Shown here piece by piece: positions 1 through 7,850 of a DNA stretch of 22,657 nucleotides. The notes under the pieces were generated by a model, which was not told the DNA's origin, did no database searches, and saw only the letters and a program-made list of their open reading frames with translations. The DNA comes from a virus, in the IMG/VR virus record IMGVR_UViG_3300025286_000152, positions 1 through 22,657 of that record; one strand, written 5' to 3'. Position 1 is the stretch's first letter. The number at the start of each line of letters is the position of its first letter. The position numbers were made by a program, and so were the translations under genes.

Positions 1-2467
1 GGTCATAATCATATTTCATGTGAGTAGATGTAATTAAATCACCTCTTTTTGTTAAATTATAGCTATAGCTGATTATATCTAAATCTTCTATCATTATTGC
101 AGATTCAAAGTCCTCTGTTGTATATGATCTTTTAATTTGAGGAAATCTTAATACTCCATCAAATCCTATTCTTGGAAACATAAATGTTGATTTTGCTATA
201 TCTTCAATTAATAATTTACTATGTATTTTTTCTTTTTGAGTAAATGCAAAGTTCCAGCCATCATGTGAATCTTTTGTTAAACCTAAAGATTGTTGGTCTA
301 TTTTATCTCCAGAATGTCCTAATTCATTTACAAATATATCTGCAATTATATCTGATGGATGTGTTATTAAATTATTAGAAGCATCTACTCTGCCTAATAT
401 AGATCCATACATATTCTGAAAATTAATTTTAGTATCACAAGGAGTAAAACAAGTTACTTCAGGTAGCCACCCTTTTAACTTTCCACTATATTCAAAGCTA
501 TTAGCTGTATCATTAGGAGGATGATGATAAGTAGTAGTATTGTCATTGGTCATAGTATAGCTAGTTAGCCAACCATAAGCACCAAGCTCTATTATATATT
601 TACCAACATTGGAATAATTAGAATATTTAGCATAAGGGTTTAGATATTCTTTATTATAAGCAGTATTACCAGTTGTATTTATTGTTTCTAAACCAAAGAA
701 CTCTAAAGGAGATTTCCCATTTTCTTCATATTGATGCCAATTTACTTGTTCAGGATTCATATAACTATAATCTATATCATCATGATAATCTGAAAATCTT
801 ATAACATCTCCTAATCTAATTTCATTACCCCATGCATCTAATAATTGTTGGTCTGGTCGTCTTGATTCATAAGATTTATTAGTTAGTTCACCACCTATAA
901 CATCTTCTTCACCTTCAGGATCAAGCAAATATCTAAACCTGATACTATTAAAAGAATAATCCAATCTACCATCTTCACCTACATCATCAGCTAGGGATCT
1001 TTTTGCATAGGTATAATAATTGTGAGTATCATCAAATTGCCTCCATGATTGATTAGGCATTACCCAATGACCAAATGCTATCCAATGTGCATAATTACCA
1101 CCAAAAAGATCACTATCAACACCACCTCTATGCAAAAAAGGTATAGGAGGTTCTGTATCTATAACAAATCTGAATAAGCTATGTTTATAAAGATTGTAGT
1201 ATAATTGTGCTGCATTTGTACCAGCTTCAAAACCATCCCAATCCTCTGAATTTATCATAGCTTTAGATTGATGTGTCATTGTTGAATCTAATGCAGATAT
1301 TTCATTTCCTGAAGTAAAATTACCATCAACCATATTCTGAAATTCATCCTCTATCAATAAATCTACATTCTCCCAATCATGGTCAGTTTCATCACCAAGA
1401 GAAACCCAGTAGAATGTAGGATCATAGGTAGGTATGTCATTTCTTTTCTGCAATGTTATTTTAGAAGGTTTATAAGCAACCATTAATTGAACAATTCTTG
1501 CTGATAATAATCTATTTGAAATAAATTTTGATACTTTTGTATCATAAATATCATCTTGAACATTCCATTGAAGTTGTAACTCATTCTCTATATCACCATA
1601 TATCTCATTTGTAGAGGTTAATTCATACCATATTATATTAGAAATACAACATAAATGATCATCTACTGAAATAAATAATGGACTATAATCAGCACTTGCA
1701 AAAGGATAGCTATATCTATTTGGTGTATTAACATTATTTATAAACCAATTTTTAATAGGTCTTGAATCTGCATATACTTTTTGATTAGCACCCATTACTA
1801 CTGGTGATTTAGGCATATATCCATATACCATAGGAATTGTAGCATTTCTATAATGTTCTTCTATTGATGAATTTGCATCAAGTGAATTTTTAGGCAAATC
1901 TTGGTGTAATCTTGTAGAAGATAAATCTTCAGCAGTAATAATTAATACTTCATTGTCATGTTTTACATCAACAATTTCTCCAAAGTAAAAAGTAGGTGAA
2001 ATATATTCAAAATCATCATATAAATCTGTCCAGGAAGTAATGTTCTGACTATCTAAATACATAGATCCTACTTGGAAAGAACTATTAATTGATTTATATG
2101 CAAAATTAACTTTTCTACCTATAAGATTATCTGAATTTAATGTATCAGAAAATCTTATTCCATTATAAGGATTATTAGATATTTTAAATGTACATTTAGA
2201 TATAGTATATTTCCTATTCTCTACATCTATCTTCTCACTTATTATTGGATTATCTAATAATAATGGTTCAAAATACATTCCATCATCAAACTCACCATCT
2301 TCATAAGGAATACCAGAAGTTTTATTTATATTTATATCATGAGTAGATAAAAATATAGAATTAGTATCAATATGATTTGTTTCTGATTCTTTTTCAATAA
2401 TTAATAAAGGGATTAATTGTATATTATCACTTTGAATATCATCTAAAAATATTTTTGGTAGTTTCAT
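1..2467 (-). CDS. Large tail hub / tail tip-like protein, 3' end outside window
   Basis: The frame is open from the ATG at 2467 to the left edge, giving about 822 residues with no stop, so the C-terminus is missing. The ATG directly follows the stop of the tape measure gene (TAAATG). I see no transmembrane segment. The N-terminus is MKLPKIFLDD. A stretch near residue 230 reads IPMVYGYMPKSPVV, which recalls the 'PIVYG' motif of tail-tip proteins. The last 120 residues contain SDIIADIFVNELG, then WNFAFTQKEKIHSKLLIEDIA and GFDGVLRFPQIK, a pattern I associate with phage tail hub proteins. Lying immediately downstream of the tape measure fits a distal tail or hub role, contacting the tape measure tip and the host surface. 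The family call is inference from order and motif flavour; coding status is certain. Confidence 0.72.
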   Translation of the reverse strand, partial: MKLPKIFLDDIQSDNIQLIPLLIIEKESETNHIDTNSIFLSTHDININKTSGIPYEDGEFDDGMYFEPLLLDNPIISEKIDVENRKYTISKCTFKISNNPYNGIRFSDTLNSDNLIGRKVNFAYKSINSSFQVGSMYLDSQNITSWTDLYDDFEYISPTFYFGEIVDVKHDNEVLIITAEDLSSTRLHQDLPKNSLDANSSIEEHYRNATIPMVYGYMPKSPVVMGANQKVYADSRPIKNWFINNVNTPNRYSYPFASADYSPLFISVDDHLCCISNIIWYELTSTNEIYGDIENELQLQWNVQDDIYDTKVSKFISNRLLSARIVQLMVAYKPSKITLQKRNDIPTYDPTFYWVSLGDETDHDWENVDLLIEDEFQNMVDGNFTSGNEISALDSTMTHQSKAMINSEDWDGFEAGTNAAQLYYNLYKHSLFRFVIDTEPPIPFLHRGGVDSDLFGGNYAHWIAFGHWVMPNQSWRQFDDTHNYYTYAKRSLADDVGEDGRLDYSFNSIRFRYLLDPEGEEDVIGGELTNKSYESRRPDQQLLDAWGNEIRLGDVIRFSDYHDDIDYSYMNPEQVNWHQYEENGKSPLEFFGLETINTTGNTAYNKEYLNPYAKYSNYSNVGKYIIELGAYGWLTSYTMTNDNTTTYHHPPNDTANSFEYSGKLKGWLPEVTCFTPCDTKINFQNMYGSILGRVDASNNLITHPSDIIADIFVNELGHSGDKIDQQSLGLTKDSHDGWNFAFTQKEKIHSKLLIEDIAKSTFMFPRIGFDGVLRFPQIKRSYTTEDFESAIMIEDLDIISYSYNLTKRGDLITSTHMKYDYD

Positions 2468-4372
2468 TTATCCAATCCCAAAATCAGCTCCCCTTCGTAC
2501 TGCTTCTCTTATATTTTCTGCTAATTCTCCTTCAACAAAATCTGATGTTAAAACATTTCCAGATACATTTACTGTTATTCCTTGTCCACCACCTTGTACA
2601 CCTTCTAAATTAGGAGATTCAAGAGGTGTAATTGATACTTGTTCTGCTCCTGCTTCACCAGCAAGAATCATTGTAGGTTTATCCACAACTTCATTCATTC
2701 CATATTGAGCTTTTTCAATTTCTCTTATATTAGCCAACCCAGCTGCTATTGCTCCAGCTGCTGCTATACCACCTAATACAGGGCCAACAACAGGAATACC
2801 AGCCATAGCTGCATAAGCAGCAGTTGCTGCTTTATATGTATTAACTACTGCTTCTATTTGTGCTGCTCTTTTAGCTGCCTTTGCTAATTCTGGAAATTCT
2901 TTAGCAGCAGTTTGCATATTCTTCACAAATTGTTTTGCTTGTGTAGCCATAGCATCCTTCTGCTTTTTATCTAAACCTTTAAAATAATTAGAAACAGAAT
3001 CAAGCATACTGATATTATTTTCAGTAACATCTATGACATTTTGACCAATATTATTTTTTAATTCTTCACTTTTTTCTTCATGTGTAACAACCATTTGACC
3101 AAGAATATCTGACCAAACTTCATTTACAGCATCACCTGCATCTTTTATATTATCAATATTATCTTCTTTTGCTCCTACTAAAACTGCACCAAGAGTAGTT
3201 TCTCCAAATTGTTGTTTAAGATCATCTTGTGCTGTCTGGTAACCTTCTTTTATTCCTTCTACATCTACAACATCTGTTAATCCTATTGGTGTTAATCCAA
3301 GTTTTTCACCTAACCATGTATCAGCTAATGTATTAAATTGCTCTTTAATTGCATTAATCATTCCAATAAAAACATTTTTGACATTACCACTCATTACTGC
3401 AAAGAACTCTGAAATATTAGATCCTACTAATTGTGCAGATATTTTTAGAGGTTCCCAGATAATCTTTCCTAATGCTACCATTATATCAAAAACTTTTGTA
3501 GCAGCAACTTTTAAATGTTTCCATATAAATGACCATATTTCAGGAAGCATATCTATATATACTCGTAATGTATCTAATATACCTTGACCTATTAATCCTA
3601 TGTTATTCTTCATATTAGTCATAGTAGCTTTCCAATCAATCTTTTTTATAAAATTGAGAGCATCAGAAGTTTTTTCTGCAAATCCTTTTAATAATACAGC
3701 ACCTTCTTGTATTGCTGGAGCAAAGAATGAACCTAATACTTCAGCAGTATCTCCAAGAGCATTTTTCATTTGTGCAATAGAACCTGAAAATGTAGCTGCT
3801 TGTGCAGATGCTTGTCCACCAAATACATCTGCAATATTATTAGTTAAAGATTCTAATCTTTCAGTAGAACCTACTGCACCAGTAACTTCAATACCATATC
3901 TGCTCATAGCATTAGTAGATGAACCTAATGTTTTAGATACAAGGTCAGCAGCAGCTTTTAAATCCATTCCTTTTGCAGCAGCTAAATCTAATGTTGCTTT
4001 AGTAGCAGCCTTAACTGCTTCTTCATCTTTAACAAATGAACCAATTAATGCTTGTGCTTCCATTATCATTTCATCACCAAACATAGTTACTTCTTGTAAT
4101 GCTTTTGCCTGATTCATTAAAGCAGTAGATGTAAATCCAAGAGCAGCTTCTAATTTCTTTTCAGCCATTTCTTGTTCACCAAATGTTCCTACAACTTTTT
4201 TCATAGCAAGTCCAATAGCTAATAGTGGCATAGCTTTCATAGCACTAGACATAGCATTAAAACCTTTTTTAGCTTTTTGTGTAGCTTTAGTTACACCTTT
4301 TAATTCACTTTTAGTAAGTTTTATACCTTTAGCCTCTAAAAGGATCTTTAATTTTTGAACATCAACTGCCAT
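2468..4372 (-). CDS. Tail tape measure protein
   Basis: This 634-residue protein should set tail length inside the tail tube and leave at DNA ejection. The N-terminal third is alanine/lysine-rich and helical, with sequence typical of phage tape measure proteins: a hydrophobic stretch at about 48-62, a charged helix at 68-78, AADLVSKTLGSSTNAMSRYGIE at about 141-162 and FGGQASAQAATFSGSIAQMKNALG at about 184-207. Amphipathic or hydrophobic stretches follow at about 257-345, and a glycine/alanine-rich hydrophobic segment (IPVVGPVLGGIAAAGAIAAG) at about 526-545. It lies downstream of the G/GT chaperone pair and upstream of the hub gene, the standard siphovirus order. At roughly 1.5 angstrom per residue, 634 residues suggests a tail near 95 nm, short for a siphovirus. 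The T frame overlaps the first codons of this gene. Confidence 0.93.
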   Translation of the reverse strand: MAVDVQKLKILLEAKGIKLTKSELKGVTKATQKAKKGFNAMSSAMKAMPLLAIGLAMKKVVGTFGEQEMAEKKLEAALGFTSTALMNQAKALQEVTMFGDEMIMEAQALIGSFVKDEEAVKAATKATLDLAAAKGMDLKAAADLVSKTLGSSTNAMSRYGIEVTGAVGSTERLESLTNNIADVFGGQASAQAATFSGSIAQMKNALGDTAEVLGSFFAPAIQEGAVLLKGFAEKTSDALNFIKKIDWKATMTNMKNNIGLIGQGILDTLRVYIDMLPEIWSFIWKHLKVAATKVFDIMVALGKIIWEPLKISAQLVGSNISEFFAVMSGNVKNVFIGMINAIKEQFNTLADTWLGEKLGLTPIGLTDVVDVEGIKEGYQTAQDDLKQQFGETTLGAVLVGAKEDNIDNIKDAGDAVNEVWSDILGQMVVTHEEKSEELKNNIGQNVIDVTENNISMLDSVSNYFKGLDKKQKDAMATQAKQFVKNMQTAAKEFPELAKAAKRAAQIEAVVNTYKAATAAYAAMAGIPVVGPVLGGIAAAGAIAAGLANIREIEKAQYGMNEVVDKPTMILAGEAGAEQVSITPLESPNLEGVQGGGQGITVNVSGNVLTSDFVEGELAENIREAVRRGADFGIG

Positions 4373-4802
4373 CTTTTTCTGCCTTTTCTTGATTTAATTT
4401 TTTCATTCTTATATCCATAGATTCTTTAATTATAAAATATTTATCTATCCATTTCTTTGGCTGTACACCATAATGACCTGGATATATAGGTGTATTTGTT
4501 TCTTGTGTATAAATATATCTTCTTATATCTTTTTGACATTTATCTTCTAATAAATTATTTACACAGGCAAAGAATGGTAATTGATCATATACTGAATATA
4601 TACTATCTTCTTTTGCATAAATATCTGCTTCCTTTTTTAATAATTTGATATACTCCCATAAATCTTTTTTATTTTCTATTAAAATAGATCCTAAACAAGA
4701 TTGGAAAGTTATATCTTCAAATTCATAAGGAAAATGATGATATGAACAACCCCCACAGCTATTATCTATTAAGATATTTAGTTGGAGCTGGAGGGTTTCT
4801 TC
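4362..4802 (-). CDS. Tail assembly T extension, made as GT fusion by -1 frameshift
   Basis: The -1 frame relative to the G-like gene is open from before the slip site at 4802-4808 to a TGA at 4362-4364. It has no methionine codon until near its end (SMDIRMKK), so it has no usable AUG of its own. Slipping at AAACCCG joins residues 1-107 of G to 146 residues starting EETLQLQLN, giving about 253 residues. The extension includes SCGGCSYHH, an ITFQSC motif, then a helical charged region and a Lys/Glu-rich tail. In lambda and many other tailed phages the gene pair before the tape measure makes G and GT by this mechanism, and GT chaperones the tape measure. The stop lies 11 nt inside the tape measure gene. 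The assignment rests on position, frame, length and slip site; sequence similarity was not tested. Confidence 0.82.
   Translation of the reverse strand, partial: EETLQLQLNILIDNSCGGCSYHHFPYEFEDITFQSCLGSILIENKKDLWEYIKLLKKEADIYAKEDSIYSVYDQLPFFACVNNLLEDKCQKDIRRYIYTQETNTPIYPGHYGVQPKKWIDKYFIIKESMDIRMKKLNQEKAEKDGS
4748..4797 (-). promoter_or_regulatory. Possible stimulatory stem-loop downstream of the slip site
   Basis: On the minus strand AACCC (4797-4793) can pair with GGGTT (4752-4748), and CAGCT (4790-4786) with AGCTG (4760-4756). They are separated by a TC/TGG internal loop and capped by an A+T-rich loop of about 25 nt. It begins 4 nt after the heptamer. This is among the most G+C-rich patches in the local sequence, which makes it a plausible frameshift stimulator, but the pairing was done by eye only. 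Confidence 0.4.
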
Positions 4803-5122
4803 GGGTTTACAAATTGTGCTTTTTGTATTAAATCAACTAATTGGTCTTTTTCTGATTCAGTTAATTGTCTTAATACCATATCTGGTGGAATAGCACCATT
4901 TGGAGTTTTTCCCCATCCTTCAAATGTACCACCACATAATCCAGCTCTAATCCATGATGTTTTCTGCTTTGATAGTCCTTTAATAGTTTCAGGTTCTTCA
5001 TCACCATTTTCATTCTTTCTGAAAATAATGGTAGGAATATCTTTAATCTCATCTACTGTATCAATAGATATATCTTCCCTGATTATTATTTTTCTACCTG
5101 ATTTTAGCTTTTTTTCAATCAT
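4778..5122 (-). CDS. Tail assembly chaperone, G-like
   Basis: A 114-residue soluble protein in the lambda gpG position, between major tail protein and tape measure. It starts MIEKKLKSGRKI and has a mixed beta/alpha composition, a central SWIRAGLCGGTFEGWG stretch (about 56-71), and a helix TESEKDQLVDLIQKAQF at 88-104 just before the slip site. A strong ribosome binding site, AAAGGAG, lies about 9 nt before the ATG at 5122. Most translation would end at the TAA (4780-4778) to give G alone, with a minority slipping to give GT. The ratio of the two is normally important for tail assembly. The function is inferred from genome position and the frameshift architecture, not from a recognised domain. 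Confidence 0.8.
   Translation of the reverse strand: MIEKKLKSGRKIIIREDISIDTVDEIKDIPTIIFRKNENGDEEPETIKGLSKQKTSWIRAGLCGGTFEGWGKTPNGAIPPDMVLRQLTESEKDQLVDLIQKAQFVNPKKPSSSN
4802..4808 (-). promoter_or_regulatory. Slippery heptamer AAACCCG for programmed -1 frameshift
   Basis: On the minus strand the bases are A AAC CCG in the G frame, with AAC as codon 106 and CCG as codon 107 (QFVNPKK). This matches the canonical X XXY YYZ pattern. A one-base backward slip re-pairs the two tRNAs with AAA and CCC and continues in the T frame as GAA GAA ACC. The zero frame stops 24 nt beyond the heptamer (TAA 4778-4780), a position similar to known G/GT sites. Confidence 0.75.
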
Positions 5123-5141
5123 CTTCCAGTACTCCTTTTAA

Positions 5142-6224
5142 TTACATAGCTGCTATTGCTGTATCACTAAATAATGATATTTTTAATGCTTCAGTTGAAC
5201 TATTTTGAACACACTCAAATGGTATTGTCCAGAATATTCCATTTTCACTAATATCTTGTGTTGGATCACCAGTAAACTGAACCTCTGCAAGTATATTCAT
5301 TTCACTTACAGATGAAACAGTACCATCACCAAATTTAAGAGTTAAAGTTGAAGTATTCCCATCCAAGAAACTCTGAAGAACATTATCTGCTGCTGATAAA
5401 CTAAATTCAGTATCATATTTTAAAGTAATATCACCAGTTACTGTATATTCTGGGAAAGAATATGCTTCAGCATCTCCATTAGTATTTGAACCAACTCTAT
5501 TAACACCATTAGCAATACTTAAATTAAATGATTTTAATATCATATCCTGATTAGCACCATCAACTTCAAGTTGTTTAGTATTTAAAGAACCCATATTAAT
5601 GAATACACCTGCATCTGGTTCAACCCAAGTTCCATCAAATGTTTGTTCTAATACTGTTCCTGTACTTATTGGATTAGCAAAACCACTAAAGTAATTACCA
5701 CTTATTGCTAAATTTCCACCATTAGAACCTAAATCTCCTGAAAGATTAAGATCAGATACTACACAACCAGCAACCTTAATACCTTCTGCTGCTTTTGGAT
5801 AATATGCTAAATTAACTGAATGTGGTAATCCACTTGATATAGATCCACCAATTTCTGTGTTATTATTAGAACCATCTACTTCAACTGTATATACATTTGA
5901 ACCATCTGCATTATAAGTTTGTGTTACCATAGTTAAATGCTGTAATAATGTTTCTGGTGTTGCAATAAAATCAAATGGACAAGTAACTGTTCCACCTTTA
6001 GCAGTTATTACAGTATCTGCTGCATTTTTAACAGTACCTCTACCTGATAATAATCTTGATTCCCTAGTAATATTAAATGTTGGTTTTGTTGCTTGAACTA
6101 CAGGTAATTGTCTATAGGCAGTACCATCTGAACCAGAAGTATCTATTCCAGTTCCAAATGTTGTTTCACCTTTAATACCCATTTTAACATCACTAATAGG
6201 GATGACTGTTGTACTTATAGCCAT
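5142..6224 (-). CDS. Major tail (tube) protein
   Basis: The product is 360 residues, Ser/Thr/Asn/Gly-rich with predicted beta content throughout, as expected for a tube-forming protein, possibly with an added surface domain. It begins MAISTTVIPISDVKMGIKGETTFGTG, and an opening describing a 'target state' strand followed by GxETxFGT is common in phage tail tube proteins. The stretch at about 67-95 (NAADTVITAKGGTVTCPFDF) and the C-terminal ISENGIFWTIPFECVQN (about 325-341) fit a tube-like beta sandwich. AAAAAGGAG lies just upstream of the ATG. It is directly upstream of the chaperone pair, which is where the main tail protein gene normally lies. No sheath gene accompanies it. Confidence 0.8.
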   Translation of the reverse strand: MAISTTVIPISDVKMGIKGETTFGTGIDTSGSDGTAYRQLPVVQATKPTFNITRESRLLSGRGTVKNAADTVITAKGGTVTCPFDFIATPETLLQHLTMVTQTYNADGSNVYTVEVDGSNNNTEIGGSISSGLPHSVNLAYYPKAAEGIKVAGCVVSDLNLSGDLGSNGGNLAISGNYFSGFANPISTGTVLEQTFDGTWVEPDAGVFINMGSLNTKQLEVDGANQDMILKSFNLSIANGVNRVGSNTNGDAEAYSFPEYTVTGDITLKYDTEFSLSAADNVLQSFLDGNTSTLTLKFGDGTVSSVSEMNILAEVQFTGDPTQDISENGIFWTIPFECVQNSSTEALKISLFSDTAIAAM

Positions 6225-6226
6225 AA

Positions 6227-6415
6227 TTAATCTCCTTTTTTAGCTTTTTTATTATTTACTTTTTCTACTATCCCCATAGCCAACATTTTATCAGCTACTT
6301 CATCTTTAACTTCAACAGATGCTCCATCTCTTAATTGTCCAAATTCTAAATTAGAACAAGGAACATTCATAGCATTGAAATTTCCAATTTTGGTTAATTT
6401 TGCTTTTATTTTCAT
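6227..6415 (-). CDS. Small protein between tail terminator and major tail protein
   Basis: A 62-residue basic protein, MKIKAKLTKIGNF..., with a predicted beta-rich core (GASVEVKDEVADKMLAMGIVEKV, about 31-53) and a lysine-rich tail KKAKKGD. The 'DG..VEV.DE.A.KMLA.GIVE' pattern resembles small accessory proteins often found among phage head and tail connector genes. I do not know their biochemical role. AAAGGAG stands 4 nt upstream of the ATG. It is cotranscribed with the major tail protein, separated by only 2 nt. Confidence 0.7.
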   Translation of the reverse strand: MKIKAKLTKIGNFNAMNVPCSNLEFGQLRDGASVEVKDEVADKMLAMGIVEKVNNKKAKKGD

Positions 6416-6424
6416 AATACTCCT

Positions 6425-6865
6425 TTATGCTGTATTTCCTACATGAGAACATAAGTATTCCCATTGTACTGTATATGGATCTTCTAATTCACCTACATCT
6501 AATTCACAACTTTCCATTCTGCAGTCAAATAATGTAGTAGAATCAGCTAATGTTAATGTAACATTATCATGCATTAATGCTTCTGTTCTTGAAACAAATC
6601 TTAATATATGATCATATTCTGTCTTTCCAATTTCTTTACTATCAAAATAGAAGAAAATATTAATTGTAAATTGTCTTTGTTCTGAAAATGCAGCAAGTTC
6701 AATTAATGCAGAACCTACTGGTTCTAATCTAAAATATTGAGTACCAGAAGATTCATCTGCTCTGCCTATAAATACAGGAGCAGCACCTTTAAATTCACTT
6801 CTTAATGTAGATTGAACTTTATCCAATATATTCTTCCAATTATTTGTGAAATCTACTACTGCCAT
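6425..6865 (-). CDS. Tail terminator / tail completion protein candidate
   Basis: A 146-residue protein with an initial helix (NNWKNILDKVQSTLRSEF, about 8-25), then a strand-rich core (QFTINIFFYFD at about 65-75), a helix around EYDHILRFVSRTEALM and a final strand VQWEYLC. This alpha-beta order and the small size match tail terminator or completion proteins that cap the tail tube and join it to the head. It sits between the connector candidate and the major tail protein, the usual place. Its ATG at 6865 overlaps the stop of the upstream gene (TAATG), so translation is probably coupled. Alternative: a head-tail joining protein of the HK97 gp10 kind. Confidence 0.65.
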   Translation of the reverse strand: MAVVDFTNNWKNILDKVQSTLRSEFKGAAPVFIGRADESSGTQYFRLEPVGSALIELAAFSEQRQFTINIFFYFDSKEIGKTEYDHILRFVSRTEALMHDNVTLTLADSTTLFDCRMESCELDVGELEDPYTVQWEYLCSHVGNTA

Positions 6866-7839
6866 TATAATCTACTCAATTTAATATTTCCAACTTGTCC
6901 AGGAGTTGATGAATCTAAACTATGACCAAATACCTCTATTTCATATTCATCTGAAGCTGTTGTAATAGCAGCATCATTATCTCCACTCCATCTTATTTTC
7001 ATAGATGATAAACCTAAATTTTGATAATCACCAGTAATAACTTCTGAATCAACTAATGTTTCAGATTTTAATGTAGTTGAAGATTTACCTTTAACTGTCA
7101 TTTTAGTAGTACCTAAAACACCACCTTCACCACTATCAATATAAACTTTTAATAATTCATAAGATGATCCACTATAATGACCAGTTAGTTCTACAGGTCT
7201 TAAATCTGAAGAAGCACTTACTGAAACTTCTCTGATAATGCCTTTTGCAGCATCCATAGTCCTCTGATTGCCAAGTATGACAATAGTACCTGAATTAATA
7301 CCTTCAATGATTTCATTCAGTTCCTCTAAAAATGGCTCTATAATGGGATTTGTGGGATCTTCGGAAGTGAGGAGTAGGATAACAGATTGTAAGGATGCTG
7401 CTCTGACAATAATGTCTGGATAATTACCTTCTCTATCTTTAATTTGTGTATCTGTAACTCTATAACCAATTTTACTATCAATCATTCTTGATGATCTTTT
7501 AGCTACTCTTGTTATTAATGTAGCAAAATCATCTCCTGATTCCATTAATAAATCAATAGGATTTGAAGCTGAATTAAAATAATAAACAGTATCAAGATTA
7601 GAATCATAATACCATTCTCCATTAGTATCAACTACACCACTATTTGCTTCTGCATCACCTAAATCTTCTCCATCAGCAAATAATTGAGTAACTAAACCAG
7701 AATCTCTTGCTAAATAAAGACTAGTTGTTCCTGTTGTAGTCCACCCATAAATAGGTTTTTTATCATCAAAATCATTTATTTTAGGATATGTATCTTTAAT
7801 ATCTCTATGTGTACAATATTGTATATTACTTGTAGCCAT
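6865..7839 (-). CDS. Head-tail connector (adaptor) candidate
   Basis: A 324-residue protein starting MATSNIQYCTHRDIKDTYPKI. The N-terminal 'YCTHRDIKDTYP' and the helix-rich part at about 100-190 (DFATLITRVAKRSSRMIDSKIG, then RAASLQSVILLL and EPFLEELNEIIEGINSG) resemble the helical bundle of phage gp6-like adaptors, which bind below the portal. Two insertions look unlike the small classical adaptor: a strand-rich piece at about 30-95 and a C-terminal beta domain (about 215-324). These could be surface additions, making this about three times the classical length. Good ribosome binding site AAGGAG before the ATG. The role is inferred from the N-terminal pattern and from its place before the tail terminator. 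Confidence 0.55.
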   Translation of the reverse strand: MATSNIQYCTHRDIKDTYPKINDFDDKKPIYGWTTTGTTSLYLARDSGLVTQLFADGEDLGDAEANSGVVDTNGEWYYDSNLDTVYYFNSASNPIDLLMESGDDFATLITRVAKRSSRMIDSKIGYRVTDTQIKDREGNYPDIIVRAASLQSVILLLTSEDPTNPIIEPFLEELNEIIEGINSGTIVILGNQRTMDAAKGIIREVSVSASSDLRPVELTGHYSGSSYELLKVYIDSGEGGVLGTTKMTVKGKSSTTLKSETLVDSEVITGDYQNLGLSSMKIRWSGDNDAAITTASDEYEIEVFGHSLDSSTPGQVGNIKLSRL

Positions 7840-7850
7840 TTATATTCTCC

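Noticed and set aside
3600-4112. 170-residue plus-strand frame opposite the tape measure gene
   Set aside because: It is antisense to a confident gene, has no ribosome binding site, and its Ala/Ser/Asn-rich make-up is what the complement of a helical Ala/Lys-rich gene would give.
4782-5141. 119-residue plus-strand frame opposite the G-like gene
   Set aside because: Antisense to the frameshift gene; Phe/Ser/Ile-rich composition mirrors the opposite strand, with no promoter or ribosome binding site.
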